Source: Cytophagales bacterium (lineage in GTDB: Bacteria; Bacteroidota; Bacteroidia; Cytophagales; JAAEPT01). Taken from it: DNA of 12,980 bases. The notes under the pieces were generated by a model. The model searched no databases, had not been told where the DNA came from, and saw nothing but the letters and a program-made list of their open reading frames with translations. The DNA lies in contig WTJX01000429.1 in the NCBI GenBank assembly GCA_011524675.1, forward strand, positions 1-12,980, given 5' to 3'. How positions within the stretch are numbered: position 1 is the stretch's first letter; each line of letters starts with the position of its first letter. The position numbers and the translations under genes were made by a program. Shown here one piece after another: positions 6,154-12,809 of the stretch.

Positions 6154-8355
6154 TTAATCGTACAACACAATAAATTCTACTCTTCTATTAACGAGAAAAT
6201 CTACTTCACTACATATATCTTTTTGCTCACAAGTACAATCATGAAGTGGCTCTTTCTCTCCTACTCCTTCTATAGACAACCTTTCTTTGTCAATACCTTG
6301 TGTAACCATATATTCGAATACGTAGCTAGCTCTTTTTTCTGATAGTTTTTGATTATAAACTTCACTCCCTTGACAGTCTGTATGTCCTCTAATTTTTAGC
6401 TTTATATTGGGATAAAGCTTCAATGTAAGTATTATTTCCTGCAAAAGACCTTTTGATTTATCTATCATGACAGATCGATCATATTCAAAATTTAAATTGG
6501 GAAATGTTATTTTTGGGGGTATTGTATCTTTAGCTATTGCCGTATCCATTTGATCTAAAAACAAACTATCTTCATCTGTTACTGGCTGTTCGGTTACTAT
6601 ACTATCTTCATCTATATGTTGCTCTACCATAGTAGCCGTTTCAGCTAGTTTTGCTATTTCATCAAAGTCAACTACTTTTTGGAAACTTTTTATTTGACAT
6701 TTGCCCCTTACTCCTACTACCTTGTACTTTCCACCAGTAGAAATATCCAAGCTATTTTCTTTCGTCTCCTTGACTAGTAAACCATCTTTGTACCAGTGAT
6801 AAGATTCGTAGTCTTCTGTTGCTATGGATTTCAACTGTACATAACCTGTTTGTTTGAAGCTTGAAATACTAGTTTGTTCAAGTTCTATGTAGGGAGGGGT
6901 TATAAAACCACTAAAATAACTTGCTGCTCCTATAGCATTAGACTTATACGTCAATGACAAACTAAGTGGATCCTCAGAAGAGATAAGTATATTCTCAATA
7001 TCAGAAGAGAGTCTGTATGTAGCCGTATAAAAGGGAAAGCTAGGTATGAGCTCATTTTTTTTTAGCTCAAGGAAATGATACAATTCACCTAATACTGGGT
7101 CTAAAATTTTTACCTTCGCATTTACTTTGCTTGTAAAATTAAATTTCACACCATTAGCTACAGCATAAGATCTATTTGATTTATAAGTAGTAGATAGATA
7201 AGAAAAATCACCAATAGCAACATCTGTACTAGTCAAACAAGCATTCCAAGCGGGTAAAAAATTAAAACCACAGGAGTATCTTTTATTAGACCCCGCAGTA
7301 TTTTGATAGACATAATAAGGGTGATTTCCTTTTAAAAACATTACTCTGTCAACAAATTCATCTAAAATAATAAACTCTCCAGCATTCAATTTCACATTAT
7401 CCTTTCCATTGACAGTTATATCCGTATTGTCCTTAGTAGCTACGACCACGACTTTTTCAAATTTAGAGGAAGCCTCTCCTTGCATGACCATATATTCATT
7501 ACCTAGTCTGCTCACAGGTATTATTTGATCAAAGCCTATATCGCTACTATAATTTAGTATTAGTTTTCTCCTCGGAGGTAAACTCGTAATAGAACCTACA
7601 TTTACAGCTATAGGGTGGTTTGAAGTAATGTGAAGACCAAAACTAGCGTTTTCATACCCTCTTACAAAATCCATTGCGACTTCTGCAATGATATATGATT
7701 GACCTTTCTGCAAAACAATACTTACATCCTTCATTATAGGAAGATATGGTTTATCCTTACTGTGTTTCTTTTTTACATTATAAAAAACAGCACCAACATT
7801 AAAATCAGAAAAACGTATCTTCGTATTGTCTTCTGTTGCCATCACAGAAATAAAATGAGAATTTGGACTCGTTTCTCTTGTATTATAGGGGCTTGTCTTG
7901 CTAGAAACCATATGTCCTGTTCTAAACTCTGTACCTAATGCCGCTAGTCCTTTAGAGGTAAGAGAACCACCATGAATGTTAGACTTCCCCCTTGTATTAG
8001 CAAAAAAGGGATAATCAGCCTTCAAAAACAGCCCCTCTTTATTCAATGGTTTATTTAAATTCTTTAGCATATCAACTAAACCAATAGCTTCAGAACCGCT
8101 TCCCAAATCGTAGCTCTTAGGCAATGCACGAGAGATCAAAAGGCTATCAAAAGCTACTTCATCTGTACCTTCATAAAACTTTACATAAAAGGAAGTTTCT
8201 TCTGTCGTAGATAAAAAAAGACTATAATCATTTATCTCAAACGATCCTGTGCTAACCGTAAAAATTGGTGGGATAAAATGCTGAGGTGATTGTTGTGCTT
8301 TTAATAAAAAGCTAGTTGACATCACCAAAAAAAATAAAACTACCTTTGAAAACAT
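6154..8355 (-). CDS. Envelope protein with IgGFc-binding-like region, Ig-like module and C-terminal OmpA peptidoglycan-binding domain
   Basis: From the ATG at 8355 the product has 733 residues. A signal peptide (MFSKVVLFFLVMSTSFLLKA) is cleaved near 20. Residues about 125-490 resemble the IgGFc-binding N-terminal domain of Bacteroidota adhesin-like proteins: GTEFR (141-145), ISVMATEDNTKIRF, then a second round with VVVVATKDNTDITVNG and GEFIILDEF. Residues about 495-565 look Ig-like (WYKDG at 521-525). A low-complexity acidic linker (570-605) leads to an OmpA domain, about 618-731: FEYDRSVM, GHTDCQG (657-663) with the Asp that binds diaminopimelate, and NRRVEF (723-728). Four cysteines in this domain (661, 707, 709, 715) may form disulfides. 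It probably anchors to peptidoglycan and exposes the adhesin-like part. A longer reading starts at a TTG (8361), but the ATG gives the better signal peptide and still lies downstream of a strong promoter. Confidence 0.85.
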   Translation of the reverse strand: MFSKVVLFFLVMSTSFLLKAQQSPQHFIPPIFTVSTGSFEINDYSLFLSTTEETSFYVKFYEGTDEVAFDSLLISRALPKSYDLGSGSEAIGLVDMLKNLNKPLNKEGLFLKADYPFFANTRGKSNIHGGSLTSKGLAALGTEFRTGHMVSSKTSPYNTRETSPNSHFISVMATEDNTKIRFSDFNVGAVFYNVKKKHSKDKPYLPIMKDVSIVLQKGQSYIIAEVAMDFVRGYENASFGLHITSNHPIAVNVGSITSLPPRRKLILNYSSDIGFDQIIPVSRLGNEYMVMQGEASSKFEKVVVVATKDNTDITVNGKDNVKLNAGEFIILDEFVDRVMFLKGNHPYYVYQNTAGSNKRYSCGFNFLPAWNACLTSTDVAIGDFSYLSTTYKSNRSYAVANGVKFNFTSKVNAKVKILDPVLGELYHFLELKKNELIPSFPFYTATYRLSSDIENILISSEDPLSLSLTYKSNAIGAASYFSGFITPPYIELEQTSISSFKQTGYVQLKSIATEDYESYHWYKDGLLVKETKENSLDISTGGKYKVVGVRGKCQIKSFQKVVDFDEIAKLAETATMVEQHIDEDSIVTEQPVTDEDSLFLDQMDTAIAKDTIPPKITFPNLNFEYDRSVMIDKSKGLLQEIILTLKLYPNIKLKIRGHTDCQGSEVYNQKLSEKRASYVFEYMVTQGIDKERLSIEGVGEKEPLHDCTCEQKDICSEVDFLVNRRVEFIVLYD

Positions 8356-8362
8356 ATACAAG

Positions 8363-8392
8363 CAAACATAGTTATTATTTGTGTATTTTCAA
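8363..8392 (-). promoter_or_regulatory. Bacteroidota-type promoter for the OmpA-family gene
   Basis: On the minus strand, TTG (8390-8392) is followed after 19 bp by TATGTTTG (8363-8370), an exact match to the TAnnTTTG -7 consensus. The predicted transcription start is around 8358, only a few bases before the ATG at 8355, which implies an almost leaderless mRNA. Confidence 0.6.
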
Positions 8393-8420
8393 TGAACTAC
8401 GTCATGTTTCGTATGAATTT

Positions 8421-8497
8421 CTAGCTTTTAGGTATTAGCAGTCAGCTTTTTTCTTTTAACTTTTCCTTAGATGCCAGAGCTTAGGGGCTAAATAAAA
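8421..8497 (+). repeat. Dispersed intergenic repeat, about 75 bp, copy 1
   Basis: This segment resembles 12587-12664. The best block, TTTTCCTTAG at 8461-8470 followed by TG, GAGC and an A-rich AATAAAA end, aligns without gaps over 37 bp at roughly two thirds identity, and is preceded in both by GT-AG and a long T-run. Orientation relative to the neighbouring genes differs between the copies, so it is not a shared gene end. Confidence 0.5.
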
Positions 8498-8531
8498 AAT
8501 TAAGAGAATGAAAAAATGTATATTTGAAAGT

Positions 8532-8683
8532 GATTAGTGTTGAGTGATGAATTATGGGGTATGAGTAACGAGCAGAATATGAGATTTTGAAACATCAATG
8601 CCTACAGAGGTACTGACGTACAAGTAGGGACGTAAAAAGCCCATTACCTATTGCCATGAGCTTTGCCCACTTACTTATGCTTA
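8532..8683 (+). repeat. Heptanucleotide arrays filling most of the spacer
   Basis: A first run has GATTAGT 8532, GTTGAGT 8539, GATGAAT 8546, TATGGGG 8553, TATGAGT 8560 and AACGAGC 8567. A second, in another phase, has TGACGTA 8614, CAAGTAG 8621, GGACGTA 8628, AAAAGCC 8635, CATTACC 8642, TATTGCC 8649, ATGAGCT 8656, TTGCCCA 8663, CTTACTT 8670 and ATGCTTA 8677, reaching the stop codon of the gene at 8681. The unit order TGACGTA, then xAAGCxCATTACC parallels 3324-3365. Confidence 0.65.
8634..8664 (-). terminator. Rho-independent terminator after the DUF5683 gene
   Basis: On the minus strand AAAGCTCAT (8656-8664) pairs with ATGGGCTTT (8636-8644) over 9 bp with one G-U pair, around an 11-nt loop, and continues into a short run of Us (the A-run 8634-8638 on the plus strand). 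It lies 16 bp past the stop codon at 8681-8683. The stem is formed by units of the heptad array itself. Confidence 0.65.
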
Positions 8684-9580
8684 CATTTTGATAACCAAAC
8701 TAAGCCCTGCACCTTTGGCAGTCAATTGCCACTTTCTATTGCTTGGCTTGTAAGCGTAATAATGTCTTTTTCCTTTTGAAGTAGCCGCGTCTATGATATT
8801 CCATATATATACTCCAGCACCTACACCTATAGCTATATTTCTTCTTGTCTTCCAAATATCCAAGTCATCTTTATTATCTTGAATAACCTCGTCTAAATTA
8901 GATATATCCAAATCCCCCCTTTCTAACTCTGTGATCCTATTCTCATGATAATTTACTTCAGCATTGGAATAAAACACATAAGAGATTGATGAAGCTATAG
9001 TAGTAAAATACAACACACTTCTAAACTTTTGCCCTTTGTATAGCTGTCCCCAGCCAGGTATCAAAACAGATCTCCATACAGGTTTTAGCCCATAGCCTTC
9101 TTTCTTCTTTTTTTCTTTCTTTATTATTCTTGCCAACAAAAAATATTCATATATGACCTTATCATCTAGCACAGACTTTTGCCAATAATTTTCATGTAGT
9201 TCAAGTTTTTCCAAAAAAACTTCTCTTGCTTTGATGTTTATGGTGGATTCTCTATTTAGCTCACGCTCGCTTTCCCCCGTGTTTTTTCCGTCTTGAAACT
9301 TTTCTCCAATGGTTTTGGTAAGAGACAATCTTTCTGCGGCTGTGATTTCTATTCCCTTTTCCCTTGACAACTGAGAGATAATATCTGCCAAAGCTATTTC
9401 TTTGGCATCAGAAAGCGAGTGGCTACTACTTCCTACACCTATAAAATATTTATACTCTTTTCCTTCTGGAGCTCTAGAAATCCATTCGGGTTTAGGACCA
9501 GATGTTTCTTTAACTTTTAACTGTGCTTTCAGTGCTACACAACAAAGACTAAGACAGGCTAACAATGATATTCTTTTCAT
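8681..9580 (-). CDS. Exported LPP20-like / DUF5683 membrane protein
   Basis: The 299-residue product has a signal peptide (1-18, ALKA|Q or nearby). The N-terminal half (29-155) has KPEWISRAPEG, FIGVGSSSHSLSDAKEIALADIISQL and a later YWQKSV...YEYFLLARI, the layout of LPP20/FlgO-like envelope domains. The C-terminal half (about 162-285) is DUF5683-like: the amphipathic PVWRSVLIPGWGQLYKGQ (167-184), a hydrophobic segment at 188-205, an acidic linker, and a second hydrophobic segment at 249-264 with GAGVYIWNIIDA. DUF5683 proteins are membrane-linked and of unknown biochemical role. It starts 22 bp after the stop of the caspase gene and has its own promoter, so it may be made both from the operon and alone. 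The N-terminal part resembles the product of the gene at 10573-11187. Confidence 0.85.
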   Translation of the reverse strand: MKRISLLACLSLCCVALKAQLKVKETSGPKPEWISRAPEGKEYKYFIGVGSSSHSLSDAKEIALADIISQLSREKGIEITAAERLSLTKTIGEKFQDGKNTGESERELNRESTINIKAREVFLEKLELHENYWQKSVLDDKVIYEYFLLARIIKKEKKKKEGYGLKPVWRSVLIPGWGQLYKGQKFRSVLYFTTIASSISYVFYSNAEVNYHENRITELERGDLDISNLDEVIQDNKDDLDIWKTRRNIAIGVGAGVYIWNIIDAATSKGKRHYYAYKPSNRKWQLTAKGAGLSLVIKM

Positions 9581-9588
9581 AATCTGTG

Positions 9589-9618
9589 CAAAAATAAAGA
9601 ATTTATTTTCTTATCAAA
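9589..9618 (-). promoter_or_regulatory. Internal promoter for the DUF5683 gene
   Basis: On the minus strand TTTG (9615-9618) is followed after 18 bp by TATTTTTG (9589-9596), an exact TAnnTTTG match. The -33 box lies inside the last codons of the caspase gene, whose stop is at 9603-9605. The ATG is at 9578-9580, so the leader would be only a few bases long. Confidence 0.6.
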
Positions 9619-10553
9619 GAAACTGGAGCTAATGGATCAAATGCTCCTCCTATAGTTGGCGATTGTTGATAATTAGTATAATCTTTTACATGCTCACTCA
9701 CATAGTCATACAGTTCGGCTATAGTAACGATATAATCTTGATTTTGATCTGCCAAACCATACATACCTTCTATAAGGTAATGACTAAAAACACCTTGTCT
9801 TACGCCTTGATGCTCCAAAGAAACTTCTTCCGTTTTTGAAGATGTAAACAATGCAAGTCCTCCTTTGGTAGATTCTAGTGCTTTGTAGTATTGATTATCA
9901 GGAGTGCTAGGACCTTTCGCCATACTAAAACTACCAGAGTGACAAGCATCTGCAAAGCATAATTTATGTTTTGCCTTGCTGCGCGCAAAAATATCTGCCA
10001 ACAACTCATGAGAAATAACTTTGGTCGTATCTTTTACGAGCTTTTTCCCTTGCCAACTCTGCTGACCATAGTCAAAAGGTAAAAAAGCGCCCTCAAGCCC
10101 ATGACCACTAAAATAAAAAAAGATAACGTCATTACTGTCTGCCTTCTGAACTATATTGTGTAGGCTAGCAAATATTTTATCTTTAGTTGCATCCTCATCT
10201 ATGAGTAGCTGAATATTTTTCTCTTTTACGCTACCTCCTTCTGGGCTTTTCAGAAAAGAATATATCTTATATGCGTCATCGTCTGCATATTTTAAAGACT
10301 GCATACTTGAATAGCTAGACACGCCTATTACCAAACTCCATATGGTAATGTCTTGTCCCCCCATTTCTATTTTTTTGGAATAGCGAGCTTGGTCTCCAGA
10401 AGTAGATATCACACCACCATTACTTTTCCCCTTCCATTCGGCATACCTATTTTGAGCTCTTTTTTTAAAATCTTCAAAGGGTGTCTGAGCGTAAGTATTG
10501 GTGATGATACACACAAAACACAATAACAATATATATTTATAATAAAACTTCAT
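9603..10553 (-). CDS. Secreted caspase family protease (peptidase C14) with an EF-hand-like loop
   Basis: Counting from the ATG at 10553, the product has 316 residues. Residues 1-22 are a signal peptide (MKFYYKYILLLCFVCIITNT, YA|Q), so it acts in the periplasm or outside. The caspase domain covers about 72-300: WSLVIGVSSY, YADDDAYKIYSFL, the catalytic H151 in YFSGHG, and the catalytic C204 in ADACHSG. Both dyad residues are intact. A loop at 269-280, DQNQDYIVTIAE, fits the 12-residue EF-hand pattern with Asp, Asn, Asp and a final Glu in place; related caspases often carry such a segment, and calcium dependence is plausible but inferred. Between signal peptide and protease lies a short basic linker (24-65). 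The frame is open to an ATG at 10583 that overlaps the upstream gene by 11 bp; I prefer 10553 because it starts the signal peptide directly. Middle gene of a minus-strand cluster, 19 bp after its upstream neighbour. Confidence 0.9.
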   Translation of the reverse strand: MKFYYKYILLLCFVCIITNTYAQTPFEDFKKRAQNRYAEWKGKSNGGVISTSGDQARYSKKIEMGGQDITIWSLVIGVSSYSSMQSLKYADDDAYKIYSFLKSPEGGSVKEKNIQLLIDEDATKDKIFASLHNIVQKADSNDVIFFYFSGHGLEGAFLPFDYGQQSWQGKKLVKDTTKVISHELLADIFARSKAKHKLCFADACHSGSFSMAKGPSTPDNQYYKALESTKGGLALFTSSKTEEVSLEHQGVRQGVFSHYLIEGMYGLADQNQDYIVTIAELYDYVSEHVKDYTNYQQSPTIGGAFDPLAPVSLIRK

Positions 10554-10572
10554 AGGGGGCATATTTGTATTA

Positions 10573-11187
10573 TTAATTCTCATAATTCTTTTCTTCTAAA
10601 TATTGTTGGTGATCTATCAGATTGTTTTCTAACTTTTGGGTAAGTCCAATCTTATCAGATAATTCTCTCATACTATTTTCTAATCTCGTTTGTGTAACCG
10701 AGTATAAGAAATACACTTTATGTTGCTCTACTTTTCTGTTTTTGACATGCTCCCAATACTTAGCTACAGGTAGCAAGCCAGAGATGTTTATATTGTAAGA
10801 TAGTGTATTTGTTTTATGTAAAAAAACTTGTCGCTCTTCACTGCTGATATTTTTTTCGTTTAGTAAAAACTCTTCAATATTTGCCTTCAACAAATTGGCA
10901 TAATAAGAAGCTGCTTTGAGCCTAACCAAATCTTCTACATCTTCTCTTTTATAGGTAGGCATATCTTCTGTTGACTCTATGACAAAGAGGTAGGTCAATT
11001 CTTTATTAAGTGTTACATTTTTACTTGGTCTTTTCTTGGTTTTGAATATTTTTCCTCTAGACCAAGAGACCCAATGCGGCTTACTTCCACTTTTTTGATA
11101 TGTCTTGTGACTGCAAGCTACACAAACAAGCACAACAAGCAATAAACACAGATTTTTATAAGATTTTATTTTTACTAGTTCAAACAT
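10573..11187 (-). CDS. Probable lipoprotein with LPP20-like features, first gene of the caspase cluster
   Basis: The 204-residue product has a basic N-terminus and a hydrophobic stretch (12-24) ending in VCVAC, with C25 as a probable lipidation site. The -3 residue is Cys, not Leu, so the lipobox is imperfect. After it come KPHWVSW (36-42), a helical alanine-containing segment with LKAASYYANLL (90-100), and YWEHVKNRKVEQHKVYFLYSV (144-164). The same order (KPxW(V/I)S, helical Ala-rich segment, YWxxV...YxxxLxxx) occurs in the N-terminal half of the gene at 8681-9580, suggesting the two share an envelope domain and perhaps common ancestry. The C-terminal 40 residues are charged and probably helical. 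I do not recognise a specific named family. It is preceded by a good promoter and its stop lies 19 bp before the caspase start, which supports co-transcription. Confidence 0.75.
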   Translation of the reverse strand: MFELVKIKSYKNLCLLLVVLVCVACSHKTYQKSGSKPHWVSWSRGKIFKTKKRPSKNVTLNKELTYLFVIESTEDMPTYKREDVEDLVRLKAASYYANLLKANIEEFLLNEKNISSEERQVFLHKTNTLSYNINISGLLPVAKYWEHVKNRKVEQHKVYFLYSVTQTRLENSMRELSDKIGLTQKLENNLIDHQQYLEEKNYEN

Positions 11188-11205
11188 TTCTGTAATATTA
11201 TGTTT

Positions 11206-11236
11206 TAAAGATATGTGGTAAAATACAAAAGCAAAA
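11206..11236 (-). promoter_or_regulatory. Promoter of the lipoprotein-caspase cluster
   Basis: On the minus strand TTTTG (11232-11236) is followed after 18 bp by TATCTTTA (11206-11213), which matches TAnnTTTG except for the last base. The leader to the ATG at 11187 would be about 12 bases. The -33 box ends 1 bp short of the palindrome at 11238-11253. Confidence 0.55.
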
Positions 11237-11237
11237 G

Positions 11238-11253
11238 GAATTCTTAAGAATTC
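11238..11253. promoter_or_regulatory. 16-bp perfect palindrome, candidate operator between divergent promoters
   Basis: GAATTCTTAAGAATTC is its own reverse complement. It can also be read as two 10-bp direct repeats, GAATTCTTAA (11238-11247) and GAATTCTTGA (11248-11257), one helical turn apart. It sits exactly between the -33 box of the minus-strand promoter (ending 11236) and that of the plus-strand promoter (starting 11254), so a dimer bound there would touch both. Confidence 0.55.
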
Positions 11254-11282
11254 TTGATAATCTTTGTTTTTTTATACTTTTT
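11254..11282 (+). promoter_or_regulatory. Weak Bacteroidota-type promoter for the divergent membrane-protein gene
   Basis: TTG (11254-11256) is followed after 18 bp by TACTTTTT (11275-11282), one mismatch from TAnnTTTG. The leader to the ATG at 11308 would be about 20 bases. The surrounding T-run makes the -7 match less specific than those on the other strand. Confidence 0.4.
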
Positions 11283-11307
11283 TTTCTTACATTAACGCAA
11301 ATATGTG

Positions 11308-12552
11308 ATGGAAGACATCAAGAAAGCTTTTGCTGAATACTTAAAATCAAATGTTAATAAGCCGTATGATTGGGATATTCTTGGCTTGGGTGATTTCCCT
11401 CCGGGCTTTACATCAACCAAAAAATATTGTGAACATATTATAACTAATGAAACTAAAATGAACGAAACGGACTTACTAAAAATACCACACATCCATAACT
11501 TCTTTGGTTACACTGAGGGTGAAGGTAGCTTCAAAGATTGGATCTCGACTTCTAATAAAACTAAAGCAATCGAAAACTTTTTCAAGAAAGAAAATTATAT
11601 CCCTGTAAATAAAACACTAGAGTTTATTGCGGTACTATTTGACGCTCCGCTCAATTCTTTTGCTTCTTTTCAAGCATCGTTGCAACAGAAGAAAATGGAA
11701 GAAACAGCAGCGGCTGAGGTTGCAGTTCCTATCATTCCTCAAGAATTAAAAGTTAAAAAAAGCATTTCCTACTTGGTCATGGCTTTAGCTTTTGTAATGG
11801 TATCTGCCTTAGCTTACCTTACATATTCAAATCTTGCCTTAAAAAAAGTAAATGAAGAAAACACTAGAATCATTGGTGGACTAGTATTTAACCCTGTAGT
11901 GGTTGATGAAGTTGATTTGGTAACTGCTGTTTCTAATATTCACAACGATCCTACTAACGAAAATGGAATAATGGCGACATCTGATAGTGATGAAGAGCCT
12001 TCTTATTTTACAAACCATATTTACAATACAGATTTCATCTTACCAAAAGAGGACTGGGGCTTTGATATTGACCCAAAAGGAGAAGACATCAATAGTGATT
12101 ATGGTAAACCGTTTAGTAACGAATTGCGACCACTTTATAAAGATGTCATTCAAGACAAAGTAACCATTGCCAACAATCAAATGCTTATACGTCTTAATAT
12201 CAGAAACAATACTGACACCAAATGGGTGATAGACAACATCTACCTCAGAAAAATAGAGCAATACACTCCAGAAGTAAATAAAGTATATAAAAACTCTTGG
12301 TCTGTAAGAGAAGGAGAACTCAGCTATGGCTTTGAGATGAATAAATATGCTAGTATTTATCCTATCACTACTTTTATAGAGTTAGAACCAGGTCAAGCTA
12401 AATATTTTTCAATGAATATCACTGGCGACCATAGCTGTAACGGTGCTATATTTAAATATAAAATAGTATTTAGTGGAAACGGTAGCAAAGGAGACAGTTT
12501 CACGATAGAATCTGACAAAGAGTACTATCTAGGTTTTTATAATAAAAGATAA
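11308..12552 (+). CDS. Single-span membrane protein of unknown function with cytoplasmic and extracytoplasmic domains
   Basis: From the ATG at 11308 the product has 414 residues; a GTG three bases earlier would add one residue and is less likely. There is no signal peptide. Residues 1-150 are soluble and probably cytoplasmic, mostly helical. The segment FGYTEGEGSFKDWISTS and then NYIPVNKTLEFIAVLFDAPLNSFASF (97-122) recalls the helical N-terminal modules of many Bacteroidota proteins in which a (T)LE-LA-FLG-SW-DF pattern is seen, but this is only a resemblance. One transmembrane helix lies at about 153-174 (ISYLVMALAFVMVSALAY). Residues 175-414 should face the periplasm: an acidic, poorly structured stretch (200-270) and then a beta-rich domain (285-412). 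The inside-one-helix-outside build is that of a signal-transducing or anti-sigma-like protein, yet no known regulatory domain is recognised. It is divergent from the caspase cluster and shares a palindrome-centred control region with it. Confidence 0.8.
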   Translation: MEDIKKAFAEYLKSNVNKPYDWDILGLGDFPPGFTSTKKYCEHIITNETKMNETDLLKIPHIHNFFGYTEGEGSFKDWISTSNKTKAIENFFKKENYIPVNKTLEFIAVLFDAPLNSFASFQASLQQKKMEETAAAEVAVPIIPQELKVKKSISYLVMALAFVMVSALAYLTYSNLALKKVNEENTRIIGGLVFNPVVVDEVDLVTAVSNIHNDPTNENGIMATSDSDEEPSYFTNHIYNTDFILPKEDWGFDIDPKGEDINSDYGKPFSNELRPLYKDVIQDKVTIANNQMLIRLNIRNNTDTKWVIDNIYLRKIEQYTPEVNKVYKNSWSVREGELSYGFEMNKYASIYPITTFIELEPGQAKYFSMNITGDHSCNGAIFKYKIVFSGNGSKGDSFTIESDKEYYLGFYNKR

Positions 12553-12580
12553 ATAAGCATTCTGTTAAACCCGTTTAGCT

Positions 12581-12619
12581 CTTTTACTGGCTAAGTACTA
12601 GTGAAGGTTAGTTTTTTTT
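12581..12619 (+). terminator. Possible terminator after the membrane-protein gene
   Basis: CTTTTACT (12581-12588) can pair with AGTGAAGG (12600-12607) over 8 bp, three of them G-U, around an 11-nt loop. Four bases later comes a run of eight Ts (12612-12619). The stem is weak but the T-run and the position, 28 bp past the stop, fit a terminator. Confidence 0.4.
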
Positions 12620-12664
12620 CATGTTACTTTTCCTTAGGTGACTGAGCGTCAGGTGCGAATAAAA
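12587..12664 (+). repeat. Dispersed intergenic repeat, about 75 bp, copy 2
   Basis: Counterpart of 8421-8497: a GTTAG and T-run, then TTTTCCTTAG (12628-12637), TG, GAGC and a terminal AATAAAA in the same spacing. The identity is moderate, so the copies are old or under weak constraint. Confidence 0.5.
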
Positions 12665-12770
12665 CAGGATCAGATAAAGCCTGATAGAAAAAGTATAGTG
12701 TAGTTAAGTAGTCGTCCAAAAATACTTATGAACTAAGCTATAAACTATAGTAACCTAAAAATCAAGCTTA

Positions 12771-12809
12771 TGGAGATTTCTTACCCAGTAAATGAGTTAG
12801 AAATCTCCA
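12771..12809. other. Perfect 11-bp stem-loop followed by the AAGGGCGGAAGCG element
   Basis: TGGAGATTTCT (12771-12781) is the exact reverse complement of 12799-12809, with a 17-nt loop; after one mismatch the stem can extend by two more pairs. The 13-bp element AAGGGCGGAAGCG begins at the last base of the stem and matches 721-733. There is no T-run, so it is not a standard terminator. It could be a structured RNA end or the edge of a repeat. Confidence 0.6.

Noticed and set aside
6130..6342. A 70-codon plus-strand frame at the end of the OmpA-family gene.
   Set aside because: Antisense to the conserved OmpA domain and it begins inside the stem-loop; no independent support.
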